Source of the DNA: DASZHJ01 sp035263705
Lineage (GTDB): Bacteria > Pseudomonadota > Alphaproteobacteria > ATCC43930 > CGMCC-115725
Length of the DNA stretch: 32,047 nucleotides
Assembly: GCA_035263705.1 (NCBI GenBank)
Contig: DATFRA010000104.1
Location: 1-32,047 of the forward strand
Direction of reading: 5' to 3'
Below are positions 15,658 through 24,006 of the stretch, in pieces. Made by a program: the position numbers and the translations under genes. A model generated the notes under the pieces. The model did no database searches and was not told where the DNA came from. It worked only from the letters and a program-made list of their open reading frames with translations. How positions within the stretch are numbered: position 1 is the stretch's first letter; each line of letters begins with the position of its first letter.

Positions 15658-16737
15658 CTACTTGGGTCGAGTTTCCGGCAGTCGCCGGTCCGGCTGCGCG
15701 AGCTTGCCGCGCCGGAGCAGGCGCACGGCTTCGATCAGCGTGCGCGCGGCGTTTCGGGTCTCCTCCTGGAAGGCGACGTCGGCGTCCAGATCCGCATGAC
15801 TTGTGGCGTAGGGCTGGTAATAGCCGACGTACGAGCCGAGCAGCGCTTTGTGCCCTGCCGGGATGAGCCCGATATCGGTGAGCCAGTCGGTCAGAATGCG
15901 GCGCAGGTTCTCGACGCCGGCGGCATCGCCATGCACGATTACCGAGAACACGCGGCCGGCGAGGTGCCGAGGATAGGACCAGCCCTTGAGCTCGAGCTCC
16001 TTCGCGCGCTTGGGATCCTTGCCGCCGGTGGAGGTCGGATCGGGGTTGCCGCCATCGGCGCAGACCAGCCGGTCGATCATCAGCTTGAGCGTGCTGGGCG
16101 CCTGATACCAGTTGACGGGCGCCAAGATCATCACGCCGTGCGCCGCGACCCAGCGCGGATAGATCTCAGCCATCCAGTCGTTCACTTGGCCCAGCGCATG
16201 GTTGGGATAGCACGAGCACGGCCAGTTGCAGAGCGGCATCGCGGTCGAAACGCACGCCTTGCAGGGATAGATGACGCGGCCGTACTCGGAGGTCAGCCGG
16301 CTCAGATCGAGAAGATCCACCTCGAAGCCGCGTTCGCGCCGCACGACCCGCTCGGCAATGGTGGTGAGCCGGAAGGTCTTCGACATCTCGCCGGGGCAAG
16401 TATGCTCGCTACGCGAGGACGCGTTCACCAGCAGGATGCGCGACAGCGTGCGGGAATCTCTCTGCTTGCGCTCGGCTGCCCTGATGGCGCGCCGGGTCGC
16501 CAACCATTCGACGGCCAATTCAGCGCTCGGGTCGGCGAATCCCGGACCGGCTCGGCGCGTGCGCGGGCTCTTGCGGTACTCGTCGTAGGCTTGCCAAGCC
16601 GTCTCGACGATCGCCTCGATCTGCGGCCGGAGCTTCGCGAAGGCAGGATCGTAGAAGCGCTGGCGCAAGCGCTCGGCGAATTCCGACTTGGCAACCTGCG
16701 CGCTCGGCATGCCCTTCCGTACCGTGATCCTGGCCAT
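15658..16737 (-). CDS. Flavodoxin-like NAD(P)H-dependent FMN reductase family protein with a cysteine cluster
   Basis: This 359-residue protein has an N-terminal helical extension of about 95 residues and then a flavodoxin-like fold. The fold starts at 'RILLVNASSRSEHTCPGEM' (residue 100 on) and continues with 'GVMILAPVNWYQAPSTLKLMIDR', typical of NADPH-dependent FMN reductases. Between them lies a cysteine cluster: Cys159, Cys162, Cys170, Cys174 and Cys176 (CxxC-x7-C-x3-C-x-C), near where iron-sulfur flavoproteins carry their cluster. A metal or Fe-S site is possible but not proven. The ATG at 16737 has GAGGGGG upstream. It sits between cvpA (44-bp gap) and purF, an interruption of the usual cvpA-purF order. 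Substrate and redox partner are unknown. Confidence 0.8.
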   Translation of the reverse strand: MARITVRKGMPSAQVAKSEFAERLRQRFYDPAFAKLRPQIEAIVETAWQAYDEYRKSPRTRRAGPGFADPSAELAVEWLATRRAIRAAERKQRDSRTLSRILLVNASSRSEHTCPGEMSKTFRLTTIAERVVRRERGFEVDLLDLSRLTSEYGRVIYPCKACVSTAMPLCNWPCSCYPNHALGQVNDWMAEIYPRWVAAHGVMILAPVNWYQAPSTLKLMIDRLVCADGGNPDPTSTGGKDPKRAKELELKGWSYPRHLAGRVFSVIVHGDAAGVENLRRILTDWLTDIGLIPAGHKALLGSYVGYYQPYATSHADLDADVAFQEETRNAARTLIEAVRLLRRGKLAQPDRRLPETRPK

Positions 16738-16781
16738 CGGCGTCCCCCTCGAAGAGCCAAGTAGCGGCGGCGCTCAGACCC

Positions 16782-17453
16782 TCACTGCGACGAGTTCTGC
16801 TCGAACAGGCGGTTCATGTCCCGCTGCTGATCGCTGGTGTAGCCCTTGCCTCCCGCGGAATCGCTTCCTTTCGGCGCAGCTTGCGTCGGCTGTTGGAGGG
16901 CCCGGATCGCGTTCGTGGCGTCGCGGGCCTGGTCCACGCGTTGTTGCGCCTCCGCAGCGGTGGTCTCCGCTCGATTGCGCACGGAGCTGGGCACCAGGGC
17001 CTTGAGCTTGTCGGCGCCGATCTGCAGCAGCGATGCCGTGCGCGCCTCCTTGATCCACACCGGCCGGTTCGCCTCCGGCAATGCCCAGGTCACGCCGATA
17101 TAGACGAGACACGCGAGGATCACGCCGCGCACCAGACCGAACAGCAGCCCCAGCGTCCGATCGAGAGCGGAGAGCGCGCTGTCCTTGACCCGGCGCGCGA
17201 TGGCCGAACTCACGATCGAGAGCGCGATCAGCACGACCACGAACACCGAGAGCGCCGCCGCGGCATCGGCGACCATGCCCTTCTGGAGCCACTGCTCGGC
17301 GATCGGGCGCGAATAAGGGAAGGCGTAGAGCGCGGCAAAGCTCGCGCCGATCCAGGTCCCGAGCGACAGCACCTCGCGGACGAAGCCTCGGGCAAAGGCG
17401 AAGAGGCCCGAGATCACGATCAGCACGATGATGAAGATGTCGAACGGATTCAT
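16782..17453 (-). CDS. cvpA: CvpA family inner membrane protein
   Basis: This 223-residue CvpA-family protein starts 'MNPFDIFIIVLIVISGLFAF' and carries the family marker 'ARGFVREVLSLGTWIGA'. There are four hydrophobic segments (about residues 5-22, 30-48, 65-86 and 105-125), then a cytoplasmic or periplasmic tail of about 95 residues rich in Ala, Gln and Arg. CvpA was named for colicin V production in E. coli, but its general role is in envelope homeostasis and is poorly defined. Its place downstream of radA and upstream of purF matches the usual alphaproteobacterial order. Confidence 0.92.
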   Translation of the reverse strand: MNPFDIFIIVLIVISGLFAFARGFVREVLSLGTWIGASFAALYAFPYSRPIAEQWLQKGMVADAAAALSVFVVVLIALSIVSSAIARRVKDSALSALDRTLGLLFGLVRGVILACLVYIGVTWALPEANRPVWIKEARTASLLQIGADKLKALVPSSVRNRAETTAAEAQQRVDQARDATNAIRALQQPTQAAPKGSDSAGGKGYTSDQQRDMNRLFEQNSSQ

Positions 17454-17524
17454 GGGGCTATTGTCTCACAAGCGGCGAGTCCAAGCCGCAGGAATTCCGC
17501 AAATGCGCGAGAGTCCAATCTGGG

Positions 17525-18949
17525 TCATCTCGGCGCCGCGCGGCGCGGCGCGGCGCGTCCCGGCGTCACGTCGAAGCGGGCGAGCAGGTCGCCCAAGTGC
17601 GCGATCTCCCGGATGGAGGCGGGCGCGCCTTCGGGGGCGCGCGAGCGGGCCTGGCCCGACCGGCGCGGCATCCACGCCGAGGCGAACCCAAGCTTTCCCG
17701 CTTCCTTGAGCCGCGCCTCCGCCTGCGCTACCGGACGCACCTCGCCGGAGAGGCCGATCTCGCCGAAGACCACGGTGTCGGCCGGTACCGGCTGCTGAGT
17801 GGCACCCGAGACCAGCGCCGCCGCGACCGCGAGATCGGCCGCCGGCTCGGCGATGCGCAGGCCGCCGGCGACGTTAAGGTAGATGTCGTTGGCGCCGATG
17901 GCGAGGCCGGCCCGCGCGTCCAGCACCGCCAGCACCATCGCGAGCCGGTTGCCGTCCCACCCGATCACGGCGCGCCGTGGCGTGCCCAGCGGCGACGGCG
18001 CCACCAGCGCCTGGATCTCCATCAGCACGGGACGCGTCCCCTCCATGCCCGCGAACACCGCGGAGCCGCTGACCTCGCCGCGGCGCTCCGCCAGGAAGAG
18101 CGCCGAGGGGTTCGGCACCTCCGCAAGGCCGCGGTCGGTCATCTCGAAGACGCCGATCTCGTCGGTGGGCCCGAACCGGTTCTTGACCGCCCGCAGGATG
18201 CGGAACTGGTGGCCGCGCTCACCCTCGAAGTAGAGCACCGTGTCGACCATGTGTTCGAGCACCCGCGGTCCCGCGATGGTGCCCTCCTTGGTGACGTGGC
18301 CGACGAGGAGCAGGCAAAAGCCGCGCTCCTTCGCGAGCCGGATCAGCTCGTGCGCCGACGCGCGCACCTGGCTCACCGTGCCGGGCGCGCTGTCGAGGCT
18401 GTCGAGGTAGAGGGTCTGGATGGAGTCCACGACGACGACGTCCGGTCCGCCGCGCTGGTCGAGGGAGGTCGCGATGTCCCGCACGCTGGTGGCGGCCGCG
18501 AGCTGCACGGGCGTTCCGGCGACGCCGAGCCGGAGCGCGCGCAGGCGGATTTGGTCGAGGGACTCCTCGCCGGAGATGTAGAGGCAGGTGGGTGCGCTCC
18601 CGGTCTTGGGCGCCGCGAGGGCCGCCATCGCCTGGAGCAGGAGGGTCGACTTGCCGATGCCGGGATCGCCGCCCACCAGCAGCGCGGAACCCGGCACGAG
18701 GCCGCCGCCGCAGACGCGGTCGAGCTCGGCGATCCCCGTGATCCGCCGCGGCAGGGGCGCGCTCGAGCCGGCGAGGCCGACGACTTCGATCTTCTTGCCC
18801 TTGGCGCCGCCGAGGCCCCGCGGCGAGCCTGACTGCGTGGTCTCCTCGACCAGGCTGTTCCAGCCGCCGCAGGCCTCGCACCGGCCGGCCCATTTGGGAT
18901 AGGAGGCGCCGCATTGCTGGCAGACGAAGCGCGTGTGTGCACGGGCCAA
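17525..18949 (-). CDS. radA: DNA repair protein RadA (Sms)
   Basis: RadA is a RecA-like ATPase that helps branch migration and processing of recombination intermediates. The 474-residue protein has the N-terminal C4 zinc finger (Cys10, Cys13, Cys24, Cys27), a Walker A GDPGIGKST near residue 98, the RadA-specific KNRFG motif and the Lon-like C-terminal domain ('GGLRIAEPAADLAVAAALVSG'). The start is TTG at 18949: an in-frame stop, which is also the mlaF stop, lies seven codons upstream, and GGAG is placed eight bases before the TTG. The C-terminus ends in an Arg/Ala/Pro repeat encoded by a pentanucleotide tract. Confidence 0.95.
   Translation of the reverse strand: MARAHTRFVCQQCGASYPKWAGRCEACGGWNSLVEETTQSGSPRGLGGAKGKKIEVVGLAGSSAPLPRRITGIAELDRVCGGGLVPGSALLVGGDPGIGKSTLLLQAMAALAAPKTGSAPTCLYISGEESLDQIRLRALRLGVAGTPVQLAAATSVRDIATSLDQRGGPDVVVVDSIQTLYLDSLDSAPGTVSQVRASAHELIRLAKERGFCLLLVGHVTKEGTIAGPRVLEHMVDTVLYFEGERGHQFRILRAVKNRFGPTDEIGVFEMTDRGLAEVPNPSALFLAERRGEVSGSAVFAGMEGTRPVLMEIQALVAPSPLGTPRRAVIGWDGNRLAMVLAVLDARAGLAIGANDIYLNVAGGLRIAEPAADLAVAAALVSGATQQPVPADTVVFGEIGLSGEVRPVAQAEARLKEAGKLGFASAWMPRRSGQARSRAPEGAPASIREIAHLGDLLARFDVTPGRAAPRRAAPR
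17537..17556. repeat. GGCGC pentanucleotide tract in the 3' end of radA
   Basis: About four tandem copies of the five-base unit GGCGC run through the last codons of radA and encode the RAAPRRAAPR-like end. Because the unit is not a multiple of three, gain or loss of a copy would shift the reading frame of only the last few residues and could move the stop codon. Confidence 0.7.
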
Positions 18950-18967
18950 ATCGGATGCTCCAGGCGA

Positions 18968-19759
18968 TCAGTGCGCCCGCACCTCCATCTGGATCGGCCC
19001 CTCGGCGCGGCCGTGGATGAACTGCTCCACGTGGGCATTGCCGGAGTGGTCGATCTCGGCGGTAGGGCCGGACCAGATGATCTTGCCTTTGTAGATCATC
19101 GCGATGCGATCGGCGATCTTGCGCGCGCTCACCATGTCGTGCGTGATCGACATGGCGGTGGCGCCGAGCTGGCGCACGCACTTGATGATGAGGTCGTTGA
19201 TCACGTCCGCCATGATCGGATCGAGGCCGGTGGTGGGCTCGTCGAAGATGATGATCTCGGGCTCGGCGCAGATCGCGCGGGCCAATGCCACGCGCTTCTG
19301 CATGCCGCCCGAGAGCTCCGACGGCCGGAGCTCGCCCACCTCGGGCCCGAGCCCGACCTGCGCCAGTTTCTCGAGCGCGGTCTTCTTGGCCTCGGCCCGC
19401 GCGATGTTGTGACCCTGGATCAGGCCGAAGGCGACGTTCTGCCAGACCGGCAGGGAATCGAAGAGCGCCGAGCCCTGGAACAGCATGCCGAACTTGCGCA
19501 TGACGCGCTCGCGCTCCCCGGTGGGGCGGCCCATCATCTCCTCGCCGTCGATCTTGATCGAGCCGCCGTCAGCCCGCATGAGGCCGATGATGCACTTCGC
19601 CAGCACGGATTTGCCGGTGCCGGAGCCGCCGATCACCACCACGCTCTCGCCGACGCCGATCTCCAGGTCGAGGCCGTCCAGCACGACCTTCCGGCCGAAG
19701 GATTTCTTAAGTCCGCGAACTGCGATCTTGGGCGTGCCGGAGGGAGCTTTCGGGTTCAT
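18968..19759 (-). CDS. mlaF: ABC transporter ATP-binding protein, MlaF-like
   Basis: This 263-residue ATPase has Walker A GGSGTGKSV (about residues 47-55), the signature LSGGMQKR, Walker B IIIFDEPTTGLD and the H-loop 'SITHDMVSAR'. 'TGLDPIMADVIN' after Walker B is typical of MlaF/Ttg2A, the ATPase for phospholipid transport that maintains outer-membrane asymmetry. The ATG at 19759 overlaps the mlaE stop by one base (TGATG), so the two are translationally coupled. The open frame in this phase continues upstream through mlaE but is a shadow there. It is followed after 18 bp by radA, so no mlaD, mlaC or mlaB gene is present here. Confidence 0.92.
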   Translation of the reverse strand: MNPKAPSGTPKIAVRGLKKSFGRKVVLDGLDLEIGVGESVVVIGGSGTGKSVLAKCIIGLMRADGGSIKIDGEEMMGRPTGERERVMRKFGMLFQGSALFDSLPVWQNVAFGLIQGHNIARAEAKKTALEKLAQVGLGPEVGELRPSELSGGMQKRVALARAICAEPEIIIFDEPTTGLDPIMADVINDLIIKCVRQLGATAMSITHDMVSARKIADRIAMIYKGKIIWSGPTAEIDHSGNAHVEQFIHGRAEGPIQMEVRAH

Positions 19760-20544
19760 CACCGACCCACGAACAGGATCGCGGTGAGGACGTAGTCGAG
19801 CAGCAGGATCAGGATCGAGGCGGAAACCACCGCATAGGTGGTGGCGGCGCCCACGCCTTCCGCGCCGCCCTTCGAGTTGTAGCCGAAGTAGCAGCCCATG
19901 AGCGCGATCACGAAGCCGAACACGGCGGCCTTCACCAGGCCCGCGGTCACGTCGTTGGTCTGCAGGAAGTCGGCGGTGTGCTGGAGGTAGGCCGAGGGAT
20001 TGAAGTGGAGCTTGTAGGAGCCCACCAGGAACCCGCCGAACACGCCGATGATGTCGGCGATGAACACCAGGATCGGCATCGCGATGGTGCCCGCGAGCAC
20101 GCGCGGCACCACGAGGTACTTGAACGGGTTGGTCGAGAGGGTGGTGAGCGCGTCGATCTGGTCGGTGACGCGCATGGTGCCGAGCTCGGCGGCGATCGCC
20201 GCGCCGATCCGGCCCGCCACCATCAGCGCCCCGATCACCGGCCCGAGCTCGCGCGTGACCGACAGCACCACCACCGTCGGCACCGAGCTCTCGGCGGCGA
20301 AATTGCTGAAGCCGGTATAGGTCTGCAGCGCGAGCACCATGCCCGTGAAGAGCGCGGTCAGGCCCACCACGGGCAGAGAGTAGTAGCCGATATCGATCAT
20401 CTGCCGGGCGAGCAGGCGCAGGTAGATCGGTGGCCGCACGCAATGGCTCAAGGTCGAGAGCGTGAACAATGCCATCCGCCCCGCGGCCGAGAGACCGTTC
20501 AGGAACACCGCGCCGATCGATGCGAGGAAGTGGTGCGGGTTCAC
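19759..20544 (-). CDS. mlaE: ABC transporter permease, MlaE-like
   Basis: This 261-residue permease of the MlaE/Ttg2B/YrbE family forms the membrane channel of a phospholipid-trafficking ABC transporter with MlaF. Family-typical stretches are 'GMVLALQTYTGFSNFAA', 'SVTRELGPVIGALMVAGRIGAAIAAELGTMRVTDQIDAL' (quoted in part: RELGPVIGALMVAGR, then GAAIAAELGTMRVTDQ), 'YLVVPRVLAGTIAMPIL' and 'GYNSKGGAEGVGAATT'. The start is GTG at 20544, with only a weak purine-rich ribosome-binding site. It begins 39 bp after the alr stop on the same strand and overlaps mlaF by one base. Confidence 0.92.
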   Translation of the reverse strand: MNPHHFLASIGAVFLNGLSAAGRMALFTLSTLSHCVRPPIYLRLLARQMIDIGYYSLPVVGLTALFTGMVLALQTYTGFSNFAAESSVPTVVVLSVTRELGPVIGALMVAGRIGAAIAAELGTMRVTDQIDALTTLSTNPFKYLVVPRVLAGTIAMPILVFIADIIGVFGGFLVGSYKLHFNPSAYLQHTADFLQTNDVTAGLVKAAVFGFVIALMGCYFGYNSKGGAEGVGAATTYAVVSASILILLLDYVLTAILFVGR

Positions 20545-20583
20545 CGGCCGTCGTCCAGGGGAGTGATCACGCGGATCCGCGGA

Positions 20584-21735
20584 TTACCCGCCGTGATAGA
20601 TGCGGTGGTAGCGGCGGCCGAGAGCGGTCAGCACCTCGTAGCCGATGGTGCCGGCGCGGCTGCCCACGATGTCGATGGGATTCTTGGCATCGATGAGGTC
20701 GACGAACCCGCCGACCTCCGGGAGGGCGGGATCGAGGCCGCTGACGTCGATGGTGATCAGGTCCATTGAGATGCGCCCGACGATCGGGACCTGCCGGCCC
20801 GCGATGCCGGCCATGGCGCGGTTCTGCGACGAACGGAACCACCCGTCGGCGTAGCCCACCGCCACGGTTGCAATGCGACCCCCCCGATCCATGCGGTGCT
20901 CGGCACCATAGCCAACGGTCTCGCCCCTGTCAACGTCACGGACCTGGACTATTTTCCCCTTGAGATGAACCACTTGTGACATCGGGTTCAACTGATCTGT
21001 GAGCGGATTTATGCCATAGAGCGCGGCCCCGGCACGCACCATATCGAAGTGAAAATCCGGTCCGAGGAAGATGCCGGAGGAGGCCGCGAGGCTCGCCGGG
21101 GCCGATGGTAACTTGCGCCGGGCCGCGAGGAAGAGGCGACGCTGCTCGGCGTTCTTGGCGTGCTTGGGATCCTCGGCGACGACGAGGTGGCTGATGATTG
21201 CCCGGAGCGGCACGCCCGCGAGGCGGTCGGGCTCGCCCAGCAGCACCTGGGTCTCCGCCCGCGAGAGCCCCAGCCGCGAGAGTCCGGTGTCGAGGTGGAG
21301 GATGGCGGCGGGGCGCTGCTTCATCGACAGGACGAGCTCCCGCCAGACATCGAGCTGGCCCAGATCGTTGAGCACCGGAATGAGCCGCGCCCGCAACAGC
21401 TCCCCCTCGGTGCGCGGCAGCAAGCCGTTGAGCACGACGATTTCCGCGGTCTTGAGGGTCTCGCGGAGCGCCAAGCCCTCCTCGAGGGTGGCGACGAAGA
21501 ACGTCTTGCAGCCCGCGGCCGCCAGCGCCTTGGCGACCGGCGCCGCGCCGAGGCCGTAGCCGTCCGCCTTGACCACGGCAGCGCACTGGACCGCCTTGCC
21601 GACCTTGCCTTGCAGCATCCGCCAGTTCCGCTGGATGGCGCCGAGATCGATCTCCAAGACGGCGCTGGCGCGGTCGACGGCCGCGCCATTGCTCGCCGGG
21701 CGGCGGCGGGGAGGGGCAAGGCGTTTGGAGGACAT
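20584..21735 (-). CDS. alr: Alanine racemase
   Basis: Alr converts L-Ala to D-Ala for peptidoglycan, using PLP. The 383-residue protein has an N-terminal extension of about 25 polar residues. Then come the PLP lysine Lys56 in 'VVKADGYGLG', the barrel motif 'HLDTGLSRLGL', and the second catalytic residue Tyr276 in 'VGYGAEH'. 'VGRISMDLITIDVS' and 'GTIGYEVLTALGRRY' are the standard C-terminal motifs. The ATG at 21735 is used, with no clear ribosome-binding site; later in-frame starts would cut into the first strand. It lies between the GNAT gene (135-bp gap) and mlaE. Confidence 0.95.
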   Translation of the reverse strand: MSSKRLAPPRRRPASNGAAVDRASAVLEIDLGAIQRNWRMLQGKVGKAVQCAAVVKADGYGLGAAPVAKALAAAGCKTFFVATLEEGLALRETLKTAEIVVLNGLLPRTEGELLRARLIPVLNDLGQLDVWRELVLSMKQRPAAILHLDTGLSRLGLSRAETQVLLGEPDRLAGVPLRAIISHLVVAEDPKHAKNAEQRRLFLAARRKLPSAPASLAASSGIFLGPDFHFDMVRAGAALYGINPLTDQLNPMSQVVHLKGKIVQVRDVDRGETVGYGAEHRMDRGGRIATVAVGYADGWFRSSQNRAMAGIAGRQVPIVGRISMDLITIDVSGLDPALPEVGGFVDLIDAKNPIDIVGSRAGTIGYEVLTALGRRYHRIYHGG

Positions 21736-21841
21736 CCGAGGGAAGGTGCGGTGCTCAGGGCTCTTATGACACCGCCAGTCTAATGCCTAACGCGTGTCGC
21801 AGCGAGCATTTGAGGTGCTTTCCACGCGAATCGGCAGCGGG

Positions 21842-21861
21842 GCAGCCATGTTGTGGGCTGC
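21842..21861. terminator. Hairpin downstream of the GNAT gene
   Basis: GCAGCC (21842-21847) and GGCTGC (21856-21861) form a perfect 6-bp stem with an 8-base loop, 10 bp past the GNAT stop on the minus strand. There is no T-run after it, so it may only slow transcription into alr. Confidence 0.25.
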
Positions 21862-21870
21862 GGGCGCGGT

Positions 21871-22365
21871 TCAGTCCGCGACCCCGAGTCGTTTCGACAT
21901 GCTGATCGAGGTCGGGTGGTCGAAGCCCGGATGTGCCTCTCGGCCGACCTCGCGAAAGCCGCAGGCGGCGAAGTAACGGAAATTCTCGGGCAGCGCGATC
22001 CGAACGCCCAACGTGAGAGCGATTGCGCCAGTCCCACGGGCGTGCCGCTCGGCCTCCGCCACCAGGCGGCCAGCGATACCGTGGCGGCGGAAGGCGGGGT
22101 GCACGGCGAGCCGGCCGATGTAAAGGTTCTCGCCTCGCCGGGTCGCCAGCACGCACCCGACGAGGCGGCCCCGGGTTTCGGCCACGATCACGGCGTGATC
22201 GGAGAAGGCAGAGGCAATGGTCCCGGCGGTCTCGCTCAGCGCGCCCGACTCAGGTTTGAGCTTGCCGCGGTATTCCTCGAAGGCTGCGCGGATGAGTTCG
22301 GCGATGGCCGCGCTTTCCGCGGGGACCGCGCGCCGGATCGCGACCTCGCTCGTTTCGGCGCTCAG
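21871..22365 (-). CDS. GNAT family N-acetyltransferase (unusual start)
   Basis: This protein of about 164 residues has the GNAT fold. It starts 'VAIRRAVPAESAAIAELIRAAF' and has the acetyl-CoA-binding motif 'YIGRLAVHPAFRRHGIAGRLV' (with RRHGIA as the Q/RxxGxG/A loop) and a C-terminal 'ALPENFRYFAACGFREVGRE'. The start is unclear. No ATG, GTG or TTG occurs in frame between the dnaB stop and the conserved N-terminus. The only near-fit is a CTG at 22365 overlapping the dnaB stop by two bases. The next ATG, at 22512, lies 150 bases inside dnaB and would add a nonsense-looking leader. It probably acetylates a small molecule or protein N-terminus; RimI-like context is not present. Confidence 0.78.
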   Translation of the reverse strand: MSAETSEVAIRRAVPAESAAIAELIRAAFEEYRGKLKPESGALSETAGTIASAFSDHAVIVAETRGRLVGCVLATRRGENLYIGRLAVHPAFRRHGIAGRLVAEAERHARGTGAIALTLGVRIALPENFRYFAACGFREVGREAHPGFDHPTSISMSKRLGVAD

Positions 22366-23897
22366 ACGCCGGTCTGCTCGGGCAAGTGGTCGTCGGCGAC
22401 GAAGTTGGTGAACTTCGTGGTCTTGCCGTCGAAGCGGAGCATTACGTTGTCGATGGGCCCGTGCCGCTGCTTGGCCACGATGATCTCTGCCTTGCCGTAG
22501 GCTTTCTCGCACAGCTCTTTCCAGCGGTCGTGGCGGTCGCCGAATTTTTCCACGCTCTCGTCGGGCCGCTGCACCGGCTCGGAGCGGTGCAGGTAGTACT
22601 CCTCGCGGAAGATGAACATGACGACGTCGGCGTCCTGCTCGATGGAGCCGGACTCACGGAGATCGCTGAGCAGCGGGCGCTTGTCCTCGCGCTGCTCGAC
22701 GGCGCGCGAGAGCTGGGCCAGCGCCAGCACCGGCAGGTTGAGTTCCTTGGCGAGCGCCTTGAGGCCGCGGGTGATCTCGGAGATCTCCTGGACGCGGCTC
22801 TCGCCGGCGGTGCCCTCGCCCGAGCCCCGGATCAACTGAAGGTAGTCGACGATCACGAGATCGAGGCCGCGCTGGCGCTGCAGTCGCCGCGCGCGCGTAC
22901 GCACGGCCGCGATGGTGGGTGCCGGCGCGTCATCGATGAAGAGCGGCAGGTTCGCGAGCAGCTGACTCGTCTGAACGAACTTGTCGAAGTCGTCCTCCTT
23001 GACCTCGCCGCGGCGGATCAGGTGCGAGGGCACGCCGGACTCCTCGGAGAGGATGCGGGTCGCGAGCTGCTCGCTCGACATCTCCAGCGAGAAGAACCCG
23101 ACCACGGCGCCTTCCTCGGCCTTGACGCGCCCTTCCGGCGTCTTCACCGGTCGGTAATTGCGGGCGGCGTGAAACGCGATATTGGTCGCGAGCGCGGTCT
23201 TGCCCATGGAGGGGCGCGCCGCCAGCACGACCAGGTCCGAGGGGTGCAAGCCGCCGAGGAGTTTGTCGAGTTCGGCGAAGCCGGTCGCCACGCCGGTGGT
23301 GCGGCCGCTCCGCTTGTAGGCGGCTTCCGCCATCAGGATCGCGTCGGTGAGCGCGCTCTCGAAGGGCCGGAAGCCGCGCTCGGACTGGCCGGTGGTGGCG
23401 AGATCGAAGAGCCGCTTCTCCGCCGCCTCGATCTGGTTCAACGCGTCCCGCTCGAGGTCGTGGGCGAAGGCTTCGTTGACCACATCCTCGCCGAGCGTGA
23501 TCAGCTGCCGGCGCAAGTGCAGGTCATAGATCGTGCGGCCGTAATCCTCGGCGTTGATGATGGTGACCACCGAGCGCGCGAGGCGCGCGAGGTACTCGCC
23601 GCCGCCGATCTCCTGCAGCGCGCTGTCCTGGTCGAACAGGTTCTTGAGCGTGACGGGGTTCGCGATCTGGCCGCGCTCGATGAGCTTGGCGATCGCCGCG
23701 AAGATGCGGCCGTGCACACCCTCGGCGAAATGCTCGGGCAGCAGGAACTCGGAGACCCGATGGAAGGCGGCGTTGTTGACCAGGATCGCCGCCAGGAGCG
23801 CCTGCTCCGCTTCGGTGTTGTGCGGCGGCGTACGATAGGGCGTCTCCGCGCCCTCGCGCAGCGGCGTCACGTTGTTGGGGCGACTGGGCTCGGCCAT
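22362..23897 (-). CDS. dnaB: Replicative DNA helicase DnaB
   Basis: DnaB is the hexameric helicase of the replication fork. The 511-residue protein has an N-terminal domain beginning 'PPHNTEAEQALLAAILVNN', a linker, and the RecA-like motor with Walker A 'AARPSMGKTALA', 'GFFSLEMSSEQLATRI', Walker B 'LVIVDYLQLI' and 'LPVLALAQLSRAVEQREDKR'. It ends in 'AEIIVAKQRHGPIDNVMLRF'. Length and all helicase motifs are normal, and no intein is present. The ATG at 23897 has no obvious ribosome-binding site but matches the family start. It is the first gene of the minus-strand run, and its stop overlaps the likely GNAT start. Confidence 0.96.
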   Translation of the reverse strand: MAEPSRPNNVTPLREGAETPYRTPPHNTEAEQALLAAILVNNAAFHRVSEFLLPEHFAEGVHGRIFAAIAKLIERGQIANPVTLKNLFDQDSALQEIGGGEYLARLARSVVTIINAEDYGRTIYDLHLRRQLITLGEDVVNEAFAHDLERDALNQIEAAEKRLFDLATTGQSERGFRPFESALTDAILMAEAAYKRSGRTTGVATGFAELDKLLGGLHPSDLVVLAARPSMGKTALATNIAFHAARNYRPVKTPEGRVKAEEGAVVGFFSLEMSSEQLATRILSEESGVPSHLIRRGEVKEDDFDKFVQTSQLLANLPLFIDDAPAPTIAAVRTRARRLQRQRGLDLVIVDYLQLIRGSGEGTAGESRVQEISEITRGLKALAKELNLPVLALAQLSRAVEQREDKRPLLSDLRESGSIEQDADVVMFIFREEYYLHRSEPVQRPDESVEKFGDRHDRWKELCEKAYGKAEIIVAKQRHGPIDNVMLRFDGKTTKFTNFVADDHLPEQTGV

Positions 23898-23976
23898 GGG
23901 AAGCGGACTCTTAGCACCGCGACTCGGCAGCGCGCTATCGCGTAATCATGCACAGCCTGTGGAACACGCGCACAGT

Positions 23977-23992
23977 TCGAGCAGAGGCTCGA
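23977..23992. terminator. Short tetraloop hairpin after the acyl-CoA dehydrogenase gene
   Basis: TCGAGC (23977-23982) and GCTCGA (23987-23992) pair across the tetraloop AGAG, 14 bp beyond the acyl-CoA dehydrogenase stop and 80 bp before dnaB on the same strand. No T-run follows on the minus strand. It could be a weak terminator or a protein-binding site in the dnaB promoter region. Confidence 0.3.
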
Positions 23993-24006
23993 TTCTCCGA
24001 GAGTCC

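Noticed and set aside
13997..15799. 600-codon plus-strand frame opposite purF
   Set aside because: It is antisense to a certain gene and has the His/Asp/Arg-rich composition of GC-rich shadow frames.
23941..23975. CCTGTGGAACA near dnaB, resembling a DnaA box
   Set aside because: It differs from TTATNCACA at several positions, stands alone, and no AT-rich origin region or dnaA/dnaN genes are nearby.
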